Shown: piece by piece, positions 28,011-36,676 of the stretch
How the letters are laid out: every line of letters starts with the position of its first letter
How positions within the stretch are numbered: the first letter of the stretch is position 1
Translations under genes and position numbers: made by a program
DNA from: Arthrobacter jinronghuae
GTDB taxonomy: Bacteria > Actinomycetota > Actinomycetes > Actinomycetales > Micrococcaceae
Assembly (NCBI RefSeq): GCF_025244825.1
Contig: NZ_CP104263.1
Location: forward strand, 1,612,001-1,676,000
Direction of reading: 5' to 3'
DNA length: 64,000 nucleotides
Notes under the pieces: model-generated
What the model was told of the DNA's origin: nothing
Seen by the model: only the letters and a program-made list of their open reading frames with translations
Databases searched by the model: none

Positions 28011-28331
28011 CTAGTCTCCGGTGGCTTCGGCCTCCGAGGCTTCGCCGTGGCGGACTATGTCGCCCTCAGTGAAGAGGATGCCGTAGGCGATTTCCCGCCA
28101 GAGGGGAGTGCGGCGAAGCAGGAATTCAAGTTCCATGCTGAAGTGCTTGAACTCCTCACCGAGCGAATCGAGCATGATGGCCCGGGAATCGGCATCGGGC
28201 TCCACGGCCATCCGCTGCACATACCAGCCAATGGCTTCGGCTTCTTCGGCCAGGCTGGCGCACATACGCGCAAAGGTCCGCGTTTCTGCGGGAAGTTCGG
28301 AAGGCGGCTCATGGTACTGGTCTGTGCCCAT
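28011..28331 (-). CDS. EncFtn-like ferritin-family protein (encapsulated ferritin type)
   Basis: A 106-residue, two-helix protein. It follows the encapsulated-ferritin (EncFtn) pattern closely: 'HEPPSELPAET' near the start, 'EEAEAIGWYVQR' in helix 1, 'GEEFKHFSMELEFLLRR' in helix 2 and 'LFTEGDI' near the end. The Glu pair of helix 1 and the E-x-x-H of helix 2 correspond to the iron ligands of Rhodospirillum EncFtn. EncFtn dimers bind two irons and oxidise Fe(II). No encapsulin shell gene is in the window and the tail lacks an obvious shell-targeting peptide. ATG 28331 has AGGAG six bases upstream. It heads the V-ATPase operon (44-base gap). Confidence 0.7.
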   Translation of the reverse strand: MGTDQYHEPPSELPAETRTFARMCASLAEEAEAIGWYVQRMAVEPDADSRAIMLDSLGEEFKHFSMELEFLLRRTPLWREIAYGILFTEGDIVRHGEASEAEATGD

Positions 28332-28398
28332 TTGCATCTCCTGAGGACCGGTGGCTCCGCAGCGTCCAGCCGGCTGCGAAACGTTCCCCCGTTCATCG

Positions 28399-28427
28399 AC
28401 GTTACGTGGGGCACGGTGGGGAAACAA
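28399..28427 (-). promoter_or_regulatory. Candidate promoter of the EncFtn-like / V-ATPase operon
   Basis: On the minus strand TTGTTT (28422-28427) and TAACGT (28399-28404) are spaced by 17 bases, about 68 bases upstream of the EncFtn-like start. It is a plausible sigma-70-type promoter; the match is moderate. Confidence 0.4.
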
Positions 28428-28471
28428 TGGTTCCGGCCGGGCGGAGCGGCCGAGGCGGAAGGAACGAAAGG

Positions 28472-29020
28472 TCAGTGGGCCAGCCGGGCGTAGGCGGAGG
28501 CAAAGTGCAGCAGCGGGTCCGCCTCGTCGTCGGCGCCGGCCCGGCGGCCCATGGCCACCACCTCGCCCACGATCAGCTGGTGGGTGGCCGCCGTCGTCAC
28601 CTGCGTGGTGCGGACCTCGAACCAGGCGATGGAATCCTCGATGACCGCGGCACCGGTTTCCGGTGCGCGGCCGTAGTTCACTTGGTTCAGCAGCCCTTCG
28701 ACCGGCGAGCCGGGACTGGCAAGCCAGTTGGCAGTGCCGCGCAGCCGCGCCGGCAGCAGGCTTAGGGCCCAGCTGCCGGCGTCGATCACTGCTTCGGCAA
28801 TGCGTGCCTCGGCGTACAGGCTCACCAGGAGGGTGGGCGGATCGTAGGAGACGGAGAGGAACCCGCTGACGGTCGCCGCGTAATCCCGTCCGCGCAGTCG
28901 CGTTGACACCACGCCGACGCCGGACGCGATGTCCGCGCTCAGCTCCCGGTACCGGTCAATGACCTCGTCCGGAATGTCCGCCCCGGCAACCGTTTCCCCG
29001 GGAAAAACTCCGTGCTCCAT
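28472..29020 (-). CDS. Flavin reductase family protein
   Basis: A 182-residue FMN-binding split-barrel protein of the flavin reductase (HpaC-like) family, which supplies reduced flavin to monooxygenases or reduces ferric complexes. Marks are 'SGVGVVSTRLRGRDYAATVSG' (flavin-binding strand-turn; first 20 residues shown here as a partial match), 'SYDPPTLLVSL' and 'HQLIVGEVVAMG'. It is six bases downstream of msrB on the same strand, which suggests a redox-defence operon, and 140 bases upstream of the EncFtn-like gene. Confidence 0.85.
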   Translation of the reverse strand: MEHGVFPGETVAGADIPDEVIDRYRELSADIASGVGVVSTRLRGRDYAATVSGFLSVSYDPPTLLVSLYAEARIAEAVIDAGSWALSLLPARLRGTANWLASPGSPVEGLLNQVNYGRAPETGAAVIEDSIAWFEVRTTQVTTAATHQLIVGEVVAMGRRAGADDEADPLLHFASAYARLAH

Positions 29021-29026
29021 GGGTTC

Positions 29027-29473
29027 CTACTCCGCTGGGTTCGCGGACGCGTCCTGCGGGACCAGCTTCACGGAGATCGAGTTGATGCAGAACCGCTGGT
29101 CGGTGGGCGTGTCGAAACCTTCGCCTTCGAACAGGTGTCCCATGTGGGAATCGCAGTTGGCGCAGCGCACTTCAATCCGGTCCATGCCCATGCTGCGGTC
29201 ATGCAGGTAGCGGACCTTGCCCTCGGCCAGCGGGGCGAAGAAGGACGGCCAGCCGCAGTGCGAATCGAATTTCTCACTGCTGGTGAACAGATCGCTCCCG
29301 CAGGCACGGCACTGGTAAACGCCGGCGGTCTTGGTGTCCCAGTACTCGCCGGTGTACGGCCGTTCGGTGCCGGCCTTGCGCAGCACGGCGTACTCCTGCG
29401 GAGTGAGTTCCTCGCGCCACTGCTCGTCGGTTTTCTGGACCGGGACGGTTCCGGTGTTCTCTTCGGTAGTCAT
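29027..29473 (-). CDS. msrB: Peptide-methionine (R)-S-oxide reductase MsrB
   Basis: A 148-residue cytoplasmic repair enzyme that reduces methionine-R-sulfoxide. Cys55/Cys58 ('CRAC') and Cys104/Cys107 ('CANC') bind structural zinc. The catalytic Cys129 is in 'QRFCINSIS', and Cys73 in 'SHCGWPSF' is the likely resolving cysteine. Length is typical. The flavin reductase follows six bases later. Confidence 0.95.
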   Translation of the reverse strand: MTTEENTGTVPVQKTDEQWREELTPQEYAVLRKAGTERPYTGEYWDTKTAGVYQCRACGSDLFTSSEKFDSHCGWPSFFAPLAEGKVRYLHDRSMGMDRIEVRCANCDSHMGHLFEGEGFDTPTDQRFCINSISVKLVPQDASANPAE

Positions 29474-29487
29474 GTCAGCGTCAACGC

Positions 29488-29979
29488 TTAAGAGTCACCA
29501 ATAAATCCCGAGCCGCTGTACAGGTGCAGCACGGGAACGCCGAGCCGGTCCTGCGCCTCGTTGGCCCAGTCCGTACGGAAAGTGTCTTCGACGGCGTGCG
29601 GCCGGGTAATCACGACCACCTGGTCCGCGTGCGTGCGCTTGGCGGTTTCGACGACGGCGGCCACCGGGTCTTCACCCGTGACCGTGCCGGTGGCCTCCAG
29701 GCCGGCTGCCTGCAGCTCTTCCAGGGAATCGGCGAGCGAAGTGACCGCTTCCTTCACCTCGTCGGCCTTGGACGGGCGGCCGCCGGTCAGGTTCCGGAAG
29801 GCCTCCGCGAAATCCAGCAGGCTGAGGTTGTCCAGCACGTCCACCAGCAGGTTCCGGCCCGGATCGGCGGGCACCAGCACGTCAAAGCGGACGGGGGCAT
29901 CGCCCACCAAGGACCGCAGGTTCTCTATGTCGCGGCTACCCAGCGATTCTTCCGTCAGCACCACAATTGTCGAAGTCAT
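29488..29979 (-). CDS. Universal-stress-protein-like protein
   Basis: A 163-residue soluble protein with alternating strands and helices: 'TIVVLTEESLGSRDIENL', 'FDVLVPADPGRNLLVDVL', 'TGEDPVAAVVETAKRTHADQ' and 'VVITRPHAVE'. The last two segments resemble the second half of the UspA fold, but the Gly-rich ATP-binding motif is not evident. Its role is unknown. ATG 29979 is preferred to GTG 29985 upstream. It lies 14 bases upstream of msrB and may be the first gene of that unit. Confidence 0.6.
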   Translation of the reverse strand: MTSTIVVLTEESLGSRDIENLRSLVGDAPVRFDVLVPADPGRNLLVDVLDNLSLLDFAEAFRNLTGGRPSKADEVKEAVTSLADSLEELQAAGLEATGTVTGEDPVAAVVETAKRTHADQVVVITRPHAVEDTFRTDWANEAQDRLGVPVLHLYSGSGFIGDS

Positions 29980-30073
29980 GCGCACCAGCCTAGTACGCCC
30001 GTCCCTCCCGCCCCACCGGGGGCTACCGGCCTGCCGTTACACGGTCCCGGCGCGCATCCGGTAAAAATGTTCT

Positions 30074-31336
30074 ATGGCTATCTCCGTTCCTTCCGATGCA
30101 TCCTCCGGCACCACCCCGGTTCTCTCGGTTCCGTGGGTCCGTTGGACGGCGTTCGGCGCCGGCGTCGGTGCTGCGGCTTCCACCGCCGTCGTAGCGGCCG
30201 CCTCCGGCCTCGGCATCTACTTCGCGCGCCAGGTGGTCACCCCGGCCCGCACGCGGGACGCGAACCTGGAGATCCTGGCGGTCACGGACAGCGAACACGG
30301 TCGGCAGGTCATCCTGCCGGCAAACCTGGACACCACGGTCGAAGGCACGTACAGCCTGTACTTCGACAACGGCGACGGGCATGCCCGGATCGGGGCCATC
30401 CGTTCCTACGTGCCGCGTGAGGGCACGGTGCAGCGGGATGTGGAAGAGGTGTACAGCGGCGATCTGAGCAAGGCACGGCGTGGCTGGTGGAGCGGTTCCG
30501 TCTATCCCTCGCCGGCCGCCGTCGGGCTGCCCGAGGAGGAAGTCGAGATCCCGGTCGAAAACGGAACGGCACCGGCCTGGCTGGTGCGTACCCCCGGTGC
30601 CGATACCTGGGCCATCATGGTCCACGGCCGCGGCGCGCGCCGGACCGAATGCCTTCGCGCGCTGCGTACCGCCCGAGAAGCCGGGCTCACCAGCCTGGTG
30701 ATTTCCTACCGGAACGACGGCGAGGCCCCCTACGCCTCCGACGGCCGGTACGGGCTGGGTCTGACCGAGTGGCAGGATGTGGAGGCGGCCATCCGCTACG
30801 CCCTGGACCACGGAGCCAGCGACGTGGTGCTGTTTGGCTGGTCCATGGGCGGGGCGATCAGCCTGCAGGCTGCGGACCGCTCGCCGCTGCGCCGGTACAT
30901 CCGTGCCATGGTGCTGGACGGGCCGGTGATCAACTGGGTGGACGTGCTGGCCCACCATGCCCGGGTGAACCGGATTCCGGCGCAGGCCGGCCGGCTGGGC
31001 CAGTGGCTGATCTCCAACGCTGCCGGACGCGCGCTCACCGGACTGGCGGCTCCGCTGGACCTCAAGAGCATGGACTGGGTGACGCGTGCGGAGGAAATCC
31101 GGATCCCTACCCTGATCCTGCACAGCAAGGACGACGACTTCGTGCCGTACGGGCCGTCTGCGGAACTGGCGGAGAAAAACCCGGATGTCATCACCTTCGA
31201 ACCCTTCACCAAGGCCCGGCACACCAAGGAATACAACGTGGATCCCGAGCGGTGGGAGCGCGTGGTCCTGGGCTGGCTTAACGACGCCCTGGGCCGCACC
31301 CGGCATCCTTCCGAGCACCGTCTCGACGCGGAGTAG
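30074..31336 (+). CDS. Membrane-anchored alpha/beta hydrolase
   Basis: A 420-residue serine hydrolase. A hydrophobic segment at about residues 24-50 probably anchors it in the membrane, followed by a non-catalytic stretch of some 120 residues. The alpha/beta core begins near residue 165. The nucleophile is Ser257 in 'LFGWSMGGAIS'; 'WAIMVHGRGARR' carries the oxyanion-side loop, Asp is in 'LHSKDDDFVPY' and His in 'KARHTKEYN'. The substrate is unknown. It is the mirror neighbour of the USP-like gene and is followed by the second copy of the repeat family. Confidence 0.82.
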   Translation: MAISVPSDASSGTTPVLSVPWVRWTAFGAGVGAAASTAVVAAASGLGIYFARQVVTPARTRDANLEILAVTDSEHGRQVILPANLDTTVEGTYSLYFDNGDGHARIGAIRSYVPREGTVQRDVEEVYSGDLSKARRGWWSGSVYPSPAAVGLPEEEVEIPVENGTAPAWLVRTPGADTWAIMVHGRGARRTECLRALRTAREAGLTSLVISYRNDGEAPYASDGRYGLGLTEWQDVEAAIRYALDHGASDVVLFGWSMGGAISLQAADRSPLRRYIRAMVLDGPVINWVDVLAHHARVNRIPAQAGRLGQWLISNAAGRALTGLAAPLDLKSMDWVTRAEEIRIPTLILHSKDDDFVPYGPSAELAEKNPDVITFEPFTKARHTKEYNVDPERWERVVLGWLNDALGRTRHPSEHRLDAE

Positions 31337-31380
31337 CGGGTACTTCGGCGGTGCCGACAGTTTTCCTCCGTTTTGGGTAA

Positions 31381-31466
31381 AACCCTGCGGTTTGTGACAA
31401 TCCCCGCGCGGCGCGGCGCAGGGAAATGCACAAACTGCAGGGAAATGCACAAACTGCAGGGAAATC
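31381..31466. repeat. Second locus of the GACAAAnnGCnGGGA repeat family
   Basis: One reverse unit (CCCTGCGGTTTGTGACAATC from 31383) is followed by a GC-only centre (31403-31418) and by forward units ACAAACTGCAGGGA in a 19-bp tandem (31419-31437, 31438-31456, partial after). The layout, reverse unit then GC-rich centre then forward tandem, matches 8454-8740. It fills most of the 215-base gap after the hydrolase. Confidence 0.8.
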
Positions 31467-31551
31467 AGGCCGGGCGTCGGACCGGACCCAGGACAAGCGC
31501 CGGCACCGAGTAGGTTAGATGCGCACTGACACATTTATGGGGGAATAAAAA

Positions 31552-32295
31552 ATGCAGGACCAACAGGGGACCGCTCCACTGGACGACTTTTTCCCGGCCT
31601 GGAACCAAGGCGCCCATCCTGAGCTGTACGAGGTGGAGAACCGGGCCTTTGACCGAGAAGGGACGGTCTGGGACGCACTTGCCCGCCTTGCGCCCTGGGC
31701 CGGACGGACTCTCCTCGATCTCGGCTGCGGAACCGGCTTCTGGCTTCCGCGCTACGCCGAACTCGCAAAGTCGGTCATCGGCGTCGAACCCGATCCGGAG
31801 CTGCTCGCGGCCGCCCGGTCCAGGCCCGGCGGAGCCGAGGTCCTGCATGGCTCGGCTGAGCACATCCCGCTGCCGGACGCCTCGGTGGATGTTGTCCATG
31901 CCCGGTTCGCGTACTTCTTTCCTTCGCCACAGAACGACTGCACGGCGGGGCTGGAGGAAGTCCTGCGGGTCCTGCGTCCGGGCGGATCGCTGGTCGTCAT
32001 CGACAACGACCAGCACGACGGCGACTTTGCCGCCCTGCTTGAGGCGGCCAACGCATCGGCGCATCAGGGCGAGGGCAAGTACATCAAAGACTGGTGGGCG
32101 CAGCAGGGTGCCACCACATCCCTGGTCATGAGCAGCTGGACCTTTGATAGTCCTCAGGACCTGGTTGACGTGGTCAGCATGGAGTTCCCCAACGGGACCG
32201 CCGATGAATGGCTAGCCCAGGAACCGCAGCGCGTCCGGCTCAGCTACGGCTACGCGCTGCACCACCTTTCCAAAGGAGAGCGGAACCGCCGCTAA
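31552..32295 (+). CDS. Class I SAM-dependent methyltransferase
   Basis: A 247-residue soluble methyltransferase. The SAM-binding motif I is 'LLDLGCGTGFWLPRYA' near residue 50, motif II 'VIGVEPDPELL', and motif IV 'DVVHARFAYFFPS'. The rest is a typical Rossmann-like core without a clue to the acceptor. GGGGGA lies before ATG. Its end overlaps the convergent ybaK gene by four bases. Confidence 0.88.
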   Translation: MQDQQGTAPLDDFFPAWNQGAHPELYEVENRAFDREGTVWDALARLAPWAGRTLLDLGCGTGFWLPRYAELAKSVIGVEPDPELLAAARSRPGGAEVLHGSAEHIPLPDASVDVVHARFAYFFPSPQNDCTAGLEEVLRVLRPGGSLVVIDNDQHDGDFAALLEAANASAHQGEGKYIKDWWAQQGATTSLVMSSWTFDSPQDLVDVVSMEFPNGTADEWLAQEPQRVRLSYGYALHHLSKGERNRR

Positions 32296-32801
32296 GCAGG
32301 CGCCGCGGCGATGGGGGCCGTGATGGCGTGGGTGAGCCGGATCAGATCAAAGGGTGAAAGTCCGATCTGCAGGCCCCGCCGGCCGCCCGATACATACACC
32401 GTGTCCAGCAGTTCCACTCGGGAATCGATTCCTGCGGGGGAAGAGTGCTTCTGGCCCAGCGGCGAAATGCCGCCCACCATGTAGCCGGTCCGCCGCTCCG
32501 CGTCCCGGCGGTCGGCCATCGCGGCCTTGCGCGCACCCATCAGCGCGGCGAACTTCTTCAGGTCCAGGTTCAGGGCCACCGGAACCATGGCCACGGCGAG
32601 GTGCCCGCCCAGGTCCACCATCAGCGTCTTGTAGACAGCTTCGGGCGGCACGCCCAGCTTCTCCGCGGCTTCCATCCCGTACGACGGCGCGCCGGCGTCG
32701 TGCTCATAGTGACGCACCGTGTACGTAACCCCGGCGTCGTCCAGTACCTTGGTGGCCGGCGTCGCGCCCTTCCCCGAATGCTTGTCCCGGTGTCCTGACA
32801 T
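32292..32801 (-). CDS. ybaK: Cys-tRNA(Pro)/Cys-tRNA(Cys) deacylase YbaK
   Basis: A 169-residue aminoacyl-tRNA trans-editing protein that removes cysteine mischarged on tRNA-Pro. The YbaK/EbsC fold is shown by 'ATKVLDDAGVTYTVRHYEHD', the conserved lysine in 'EAVYKTLMVD', 'LDLKKFAALMGARKAAMAD', and 'YMVGGISPLGQK' with the substrate-binding Gly-Gly-x-Ser-Pro. Length is typical. Confidence 0.93.
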   Translation of the reverse strand: MSGHRDKHSGKGATPATKVLDDAGVTYTVRHYEHDAGAPSYGMEAAEKLGVPPEAVYKTLMVDLGGHLAVAMVPVALNLDLKKFAALMGARKAAMADRRDAERRTGYMVGGISPLGQKHSSPAGIDSRVELLDTVYVSGGRRGLQIGLSPFDLIRLTHAITAPIAAAPA

Positions 32802-32862
32802 GGCTGCGCCTCCTGTGCTTCTGCGGCCGCCCTAGTTACATCTAAGCCCGGCCGGTTACGGG

Positions 32863-33333
32863 CTACGCCGGCTGCTGTGCCAGTTTCTCGTGCTGGGCGA
32901 GCCGACGCTTGATGCGTCCCAGCATGGCGGACATTCCCCGCATGCGCAGCGGGGTGATGGCCCGGGTGAGTCCCAGACGGTCAGGAACATCGGCCGGGAC
33001 AGCCAGGATGTCGGCGGCCGGAAGACCGTTCAGGCCTTCGTAGAGCACGCTGGCGAACCCGCGGGTGGTGGGAGCCTCCGGCGGTGCCTTGAAGAACAGC
33101 GAAACTCGATGCTCGGGGGAGTCATCCACATCCAGGCTGAGGAACACCGGCGACTGGCATTCCACCACCTGTTCCAGCAGCTCGGGGCGGTCGGCTATTT
33201 CGGTCGGCAGTTCGGGCAGGCTGCGGGAGAACTCCAGCAGCAGTTCCAGCCGGTCGGATTCCTCCATCGCCTGGAAGTCGTCGATGATCTCGGCCAGGGA
33301 GTCCGGGACGGCGTTTTCGGGTGTGGCAGTCAT
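32863..33333 (-). CDS. sufE: SufE family cysteine desulfurase activator
   Basis: A 156-residue SufE protein that accepts sulfur from a SufS-type desulfurase for Fe-S cluster assembly or other thiolation. The acceptor is Cys59 in 'VVECQSPVFL', and 'ADRPELLEQV' and 'ITPLRMRGMSAMLGRIK' are typical. ATG 33333 with AGAGAG eight bases upstream is preferred to an upstream extension. It is 25 bases downstream of the rhodanese gene, a common actinobacterial pair. Confidence 0.9.
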   Translation of the reverse strand: MTATPENAVPDSLAEIIDDFQAMEESDRLELLLEFSRSLPELPTEIADRPELLEQVVECQSPVFLSLDVDDSPEHRVSLFFKAPPEAPTTRGFASVLYEGLNGLPAADILAVPADVPDRLGLTRAITPLRMRGMSAMLGRIKRRLAQHEKLAQQPA

Positions 33334-33358
33334 GGGTAAATCTCTCTTACTTGGGGCT

Positions 33359-34258
33359 TCAGCTGGGGGCGTTGCCGGGTTCTTCACCACGGGCAATCGG
33401 GACGCGCACGGCGTTGCCCCATTCGGTCCAGGACCCGTCGTAGTTACGAACGGACTCGAAGCCGAGCAGGTGCTTCAGCACAAACCAGGTATGGCTGGAA
33501 CGTTCGCCGATGCGGCAGTAGGCCACGACGTCGTCGCCTTCCTTCAGCCCGGCGTCGTCCTTGTAGAGCGCCTCGAGTTCCTCGCGTGCGCGGAAGGTTC
33601 CGTCTTCGGCTGCGGCCTTGCTCCACGGGACGGACTTTGCGGTGGGGATGTGCCCGCCCTTCATGGCGCCCTCGTCCATGTAGTCGGGCATGTGGGTGCG
33701 TTCGCCCGTGTATTCGGCGGGGGAGCGGACGTCGATCAGCGGTCCCTTGCCCAGGTGTCCGACGACGTCGGGCAGGAACGCGCGGATCTTCTCGTCGTCG
33801 CGCTCCACCACGGGGTATTCGGTGGGGTCCACGGAAACCTTGTCCGTGGTCACCGGCCGGCCTTCTGCAATCCACTTGTCGCGGCCGCCGTCGAGCAGCC
33901 GAACGTCCTCGTGGCCGAAGAGGGTGAAAACCCACAGGGCGTAGGCCGCCCACCAGTTGCTCTTGTCGCCGTAGATCACCACGGTGGAGTCCCGGGTGAT
34001 GCCCTTGCGGGCCATCAGCTGGGCGAAGGCCTTGCCGTCTACGAAGTCCCGCGTATCGGAATCGTTGAGGTCGGTGTGCCAGTCGATTTTCCGGGCACCG
34101 GGGATGTGTCCCGTTTCGTACAGCAGGATGTCCTCGTTCGATTCAAGGACCACCAGCTTCTCAGCCTCCAGGTTCTCTGCCAGCCACTGTGTGGAGACCA
34201 GGCGTTCCGGATGGGCATAGGCGGAGAACTTGGGGCTGCTGTCAGCTGCGATCGACAT
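33359..34258 (-). CDS. sseA: Thiosulfate/3-mercaptopyruvate sulfurtransferase (tandem rhodanese)
   Basis: A 299-residue protein of two rhodanese domains. The N-terminal domain is inactive ('[14 protein letters not shown]' in place of a Cys loop). The C-terminal domain holds the catalytic Cys248 in '[14 protein letters not shown]', which transfers sulfane sulfur to cyanide or thiols. ATG 34258 follows GAGGAAAG; an upstream TTG is less likely. It is co-oriented with sufE 25 bases downstream, suggesting a sulfur-relay unit. Confidence 0.93.
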   Translation of the reverse strand: MSIAADSSPKFSAYAHPERLVSTQWLAENLEAEKLVVLESNEDILLYETGHIPGARKIDWHTDLNDSDTRDFVDGKAFAQLMARKGITRDSTVVIYGDKSNWWAAYALWVFTLFGHEDVRLLDGGRDKWIAEGRPVTTDKVSVDPTEYPVVERDDEKIRAFLPDVVGHLGKGPLIDVRSPAEYTGERTHMPDYMDEGAMKGGHIPTAKSVPWSKAAAEDGTFRAREELEALYKDDAGLKEGDDVVAYCRIGERSSHTWFVLKHLLGFESVRNYDGSWTEWGNAVRVPIARGEEPGNAPS

Positions 34259-34787
34259 ACGCGAAACTTCTTTCCTCGGCAATTGGGCTTCTATCTAGCC
34301 TAACGACGACGGGGGCCGAAAACTTCCATGGGCTGAACCTGGGAGGGTGAAGCCATCCGGCACGCTGTCCCACGGTTTGGGGTTGGGGATGCCTGCTGAG
34401 GCCCCACCGGCCCCGGGAGTACCACTCGGTGGGATGCTGTGCTGGGAGGGTGAAGCCATCCGGGACGCTGTCCCACGGTTTGGGGTTGGGGATGCCTGCT
34501 GAGGCCCCACCGGCCCCAGCACCACCCGGTGGGATGCTGTGCTGCCGCCGTGGGCGGGTGCCACACGCAAGCTTCCCGAGGCACCGGAGGGCCGAGACGG
34601 AGGGCCGAGAGGGATGGCCTGAGGGCCATATTCGGATGGGGTCTGTTTGGTCCTGCTGCCAGGTCAAAATGCCCGGTTTTCTCAGCACGTAGTCGTCTCA
34701 AAAAGACGCGTATTTTAGGTTTTCGGAGGAGGCTGTTCGAGGCTGTTTTTGGCCCGGAAATGTCAGTGCGGAATGAAATCGTGAGGT
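34259..34787. other. Gene-free interval before the DUF222/HNH gene
   Basis: These 529 bases contain a 100-bp direct duplication (34339-34541), then about 130 bases of unremarkable GC-rich sequence, then an AT-richer stretch at 34680-34787 likely to hold the promoter of the HNH gene. I could not assign -35/-10 hexamers with confidence. The open frames seen in the duplication encode the same peptide twice and look non-coding. Confidence 0.6.
34339..34541. repeat. Direct duplication of about 100 bp
   Basis: Copy 1 is 34339-34441 and copy 2 is 34442-34541, nearly identical and directly abutting. Differences cluster in the last third, where copy 2 is three bases shorter. Each copy ends in an inverted pair (CCCACCGG...CCGGTGGG in copy 2; CCCACCG...CGGTGGG in copy 1), so each RNA could form one hairpin. 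Confidence 0.85.
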
Positions 34788-36620
34788 ATGGATCGGCTCG
34801 GGAACACCGAATGGACAACCGAAGAACCAGACAGTGAAGCCCAGCGGCCGGATGGGACCGCTGGTGAAACGGATGAGCCCCGTGCGGCCTGCACCCTGTC
34901 GGTGTACCGGGCTGAACTAGCGACCGAGCCTGCCGGGGCCGCTGAGCCTGCCGGGCCTGCTGACGCGAGTGCCGACACTTCCGCCGCCACCATTCCGAAG
35001 GACGGCGCCGAGGCCGCCGACCATCCCGTCGGGGAGACCGGTAGCTCCAATCCCGGTGTCCCTCCGAACGAAGATGCCGAGGACACTTCCGCTCCCGACG
35101 ACGCGGAAACCGCATCTACAGAACCTGAAGGCGCTGGCCTCGCAGGCCCGGACGGCGTGGCTGCCGGCGGTTTCCCGGACGGTTTTACCGGGACACTGGC
35201 GCTGCAGAACCTTGAAGCCTTTGACGAGCAGATGGTCGGCGAAACCCTGTCCCGGATGGCGCATCTGATGTCCTGGGTGCAGGCACAGGAGGCGCGTCTG
35301 GTGAACCGGATGGAAGAGATCTTCAGGGAGGACTTCCACGCCGCTTCGGGGCGGCTCGAACCTGGGATGGCGTTCAGCCTGGCAGCGTCAGAATGTGCCG
35401 CCATCCTGAATCTCCCGCAGGTCACGGCCCAACGGATGATGTTCGAAGCAGGCAAACTGTGCAGCACCCACACCGCCACCCTGACCGCCTTGGAAGAAGG
35501 ACAGCTGAGTTACCAGCACGCGCAGGTGGTGCTGGACCAGTGCCAAGACGTGCCAGCGGCGAAACTGCCTAAGTTTGAAGCTGACCTGTTGGCAGCAGCG
35601 GAGGGCCAAACCCGGTCCCAGTTCTCCGCCAAGGCCCGCCGGCTGCGCGAGAGGAGATTCCCGGAGAGCATCAGTAAACGGCACCTGACCGCGTTCGAGC
35701 AGCGCAAGGTCACCCTGGACCGCGAAGAGGACGGAATGTCCTGCCTCTCCGCCTATCTGCAGGCGGCAGAAGCCCAGCAGATCTACGCGACGCTCAGTAC
35801 CGCCGCACGGGGCGAACAGGCAGCCGGGGATTCCCGGACCACGGACCAGTTGCGTGCGGATATTCTGGCTCAGTTGCTGATGGGCGGCCTCGGCTCAACC
35901 CGTGTCACGGATACCGGCGGGAGCGGCCGTAGCGGCGGGGCAGGCCATACGGGTGACGGTGCAGGCTGGACTGGCCGGAGTGGCGGTGCTCCCAGCGGTG
36001 CGCACGGAACCGGGGGAGGCGGGGCAGGACCGGACGAGGGAATCGTACCCCGGACGGAAATCATGGTCCTGATCAGCGCCGAAACCCTCTTCGGAGCCGA
36101 CGACCAACCTGCGGAACTTCACGGTTACGGACCCATCAGCGCCGAAGCGGCACGCAGGCTGGCAAGGAACGCCGTCGGTTGGACCGGATTGGCCCAAGAC
36201 CCGCAGACGGGCGAAATTCTGGGCGTGGGACGACGCCGAAAAGTCCCGGCCGGGCTCCGCCGCTGGCTCCGCGCACGGGACGGAACCTGCAGGTTCCCCG
36301 GCTGCCGGGTCAGCACCGCGAACGCGGACATCGACCACACCGTCGACTGGGCGAAAGGCGGACCCACCGACCACGGAAACCTGGAACACCTGTGCCGCCG
36401 TCACCACCGGTTCAAGACCCTCGGGTATTGGAAGGCAAACCAACCCGTGCCCGGGGTGATCGAGTGGACCTCGCCAACCGGACGCGTCTATCGAACCGAG
36501 CCCTTCTTGGAACTTGGCTTACCGGACACGGCACCGAATCCGGGTATGTACTTCACCCGAGAGGGACAGGGGGAGTCAGACCTGGAAGATTCGTTGCAGG
36601 AACAGGTGCCCCCGTTCTGA
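34788..36620 (+). CDS. DUF222 / HNH endonuclease domain protein (13E12-like)
   Basis: A 610-residue protein of the actinobacterial 13E12/REP-like family. The first 125 residues are low-complexity and acidic. The DUF222 domain spans about residues 135-360, then a Gly/Ser/Thr-rich linker, then the HNH domain at the C-terminal end with 'CRFPGC', 'NADIDHTVDWAKGGPTDH' and 'NLEHLCRRHHRFKT', which supply the zinc and catalytic His residues. Family members occur in several copies per genome and are suspected nucleases with no settled role. GTGAGG immediately precedes ATG. Confidence 0.88.
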   Translation: MDRLGNTEWTTEEPDSEAQRPDGTAGETDEPRAACTLSVYRAELATEPAGAAEPAGPADASADTSAATIPKDGAEAADHPVGETGSSNPGVPPNEDAEDTSAPDDAETASTEPEGAGLAGPDGVAAGGFPDGFTGTLALQNLEAFDEQMVGETLSRMAHLMSWVQAQEARLVNRMEEIFREDFHAASGRLEPGMAFSLAASECAAILNLPQVTAQRMMFEAGKLCSTHTATLTALEEGQLSYQHAQVVLDQCQDVPAAKLPKFEADLLAAAEGQTRSQFSAKARRLRERRFPESISKRHLTAFEQRKVTLDREEDGMSCLSAYLQAAEAQQIYATLSTAARGEQAAGDSRTTDQLRADILAQLLMGGLGSTRVTDTGGSGRSGGAGHTGDGAGWTGRSGGAPSGAHGTGGGGAGPDEGIVPRTEIMVLISAETLFGADDQPAELHGYGPISAEAARRLARNAVGWTGLAQDPQTGEILGVGRRRKVPAGLRRWLRARDGTCRFPGCRVSTANADIDHTVDWAKGGPTDHGNLEHLCRRHHRFKTLGYWKANQPVPGVIEWTSPTGRVYRTEPFLELGLPDTAPNPGMYFTREGQGESDLEDSLQEQVPPF

Positions 36621-36676
36621 CCCGGTCCCCTCAGAGATGCAGACGGGCATCCGTTACGGTCGCCGTGGGGCAGCGT

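Noticed and set aside
28011..28331. Classical ferritin or Dps
   Set aside because: It is only 106 residues with two helices, half of a ferritin bundle, and follows the EncFtn motif order instead.
34788..36620. Homing endonuclease or transposase
   Set aside because: The HNH domain sits in the DUF222 (13E12) architecture, with no intron, intein or terminal inverted repeats around it.
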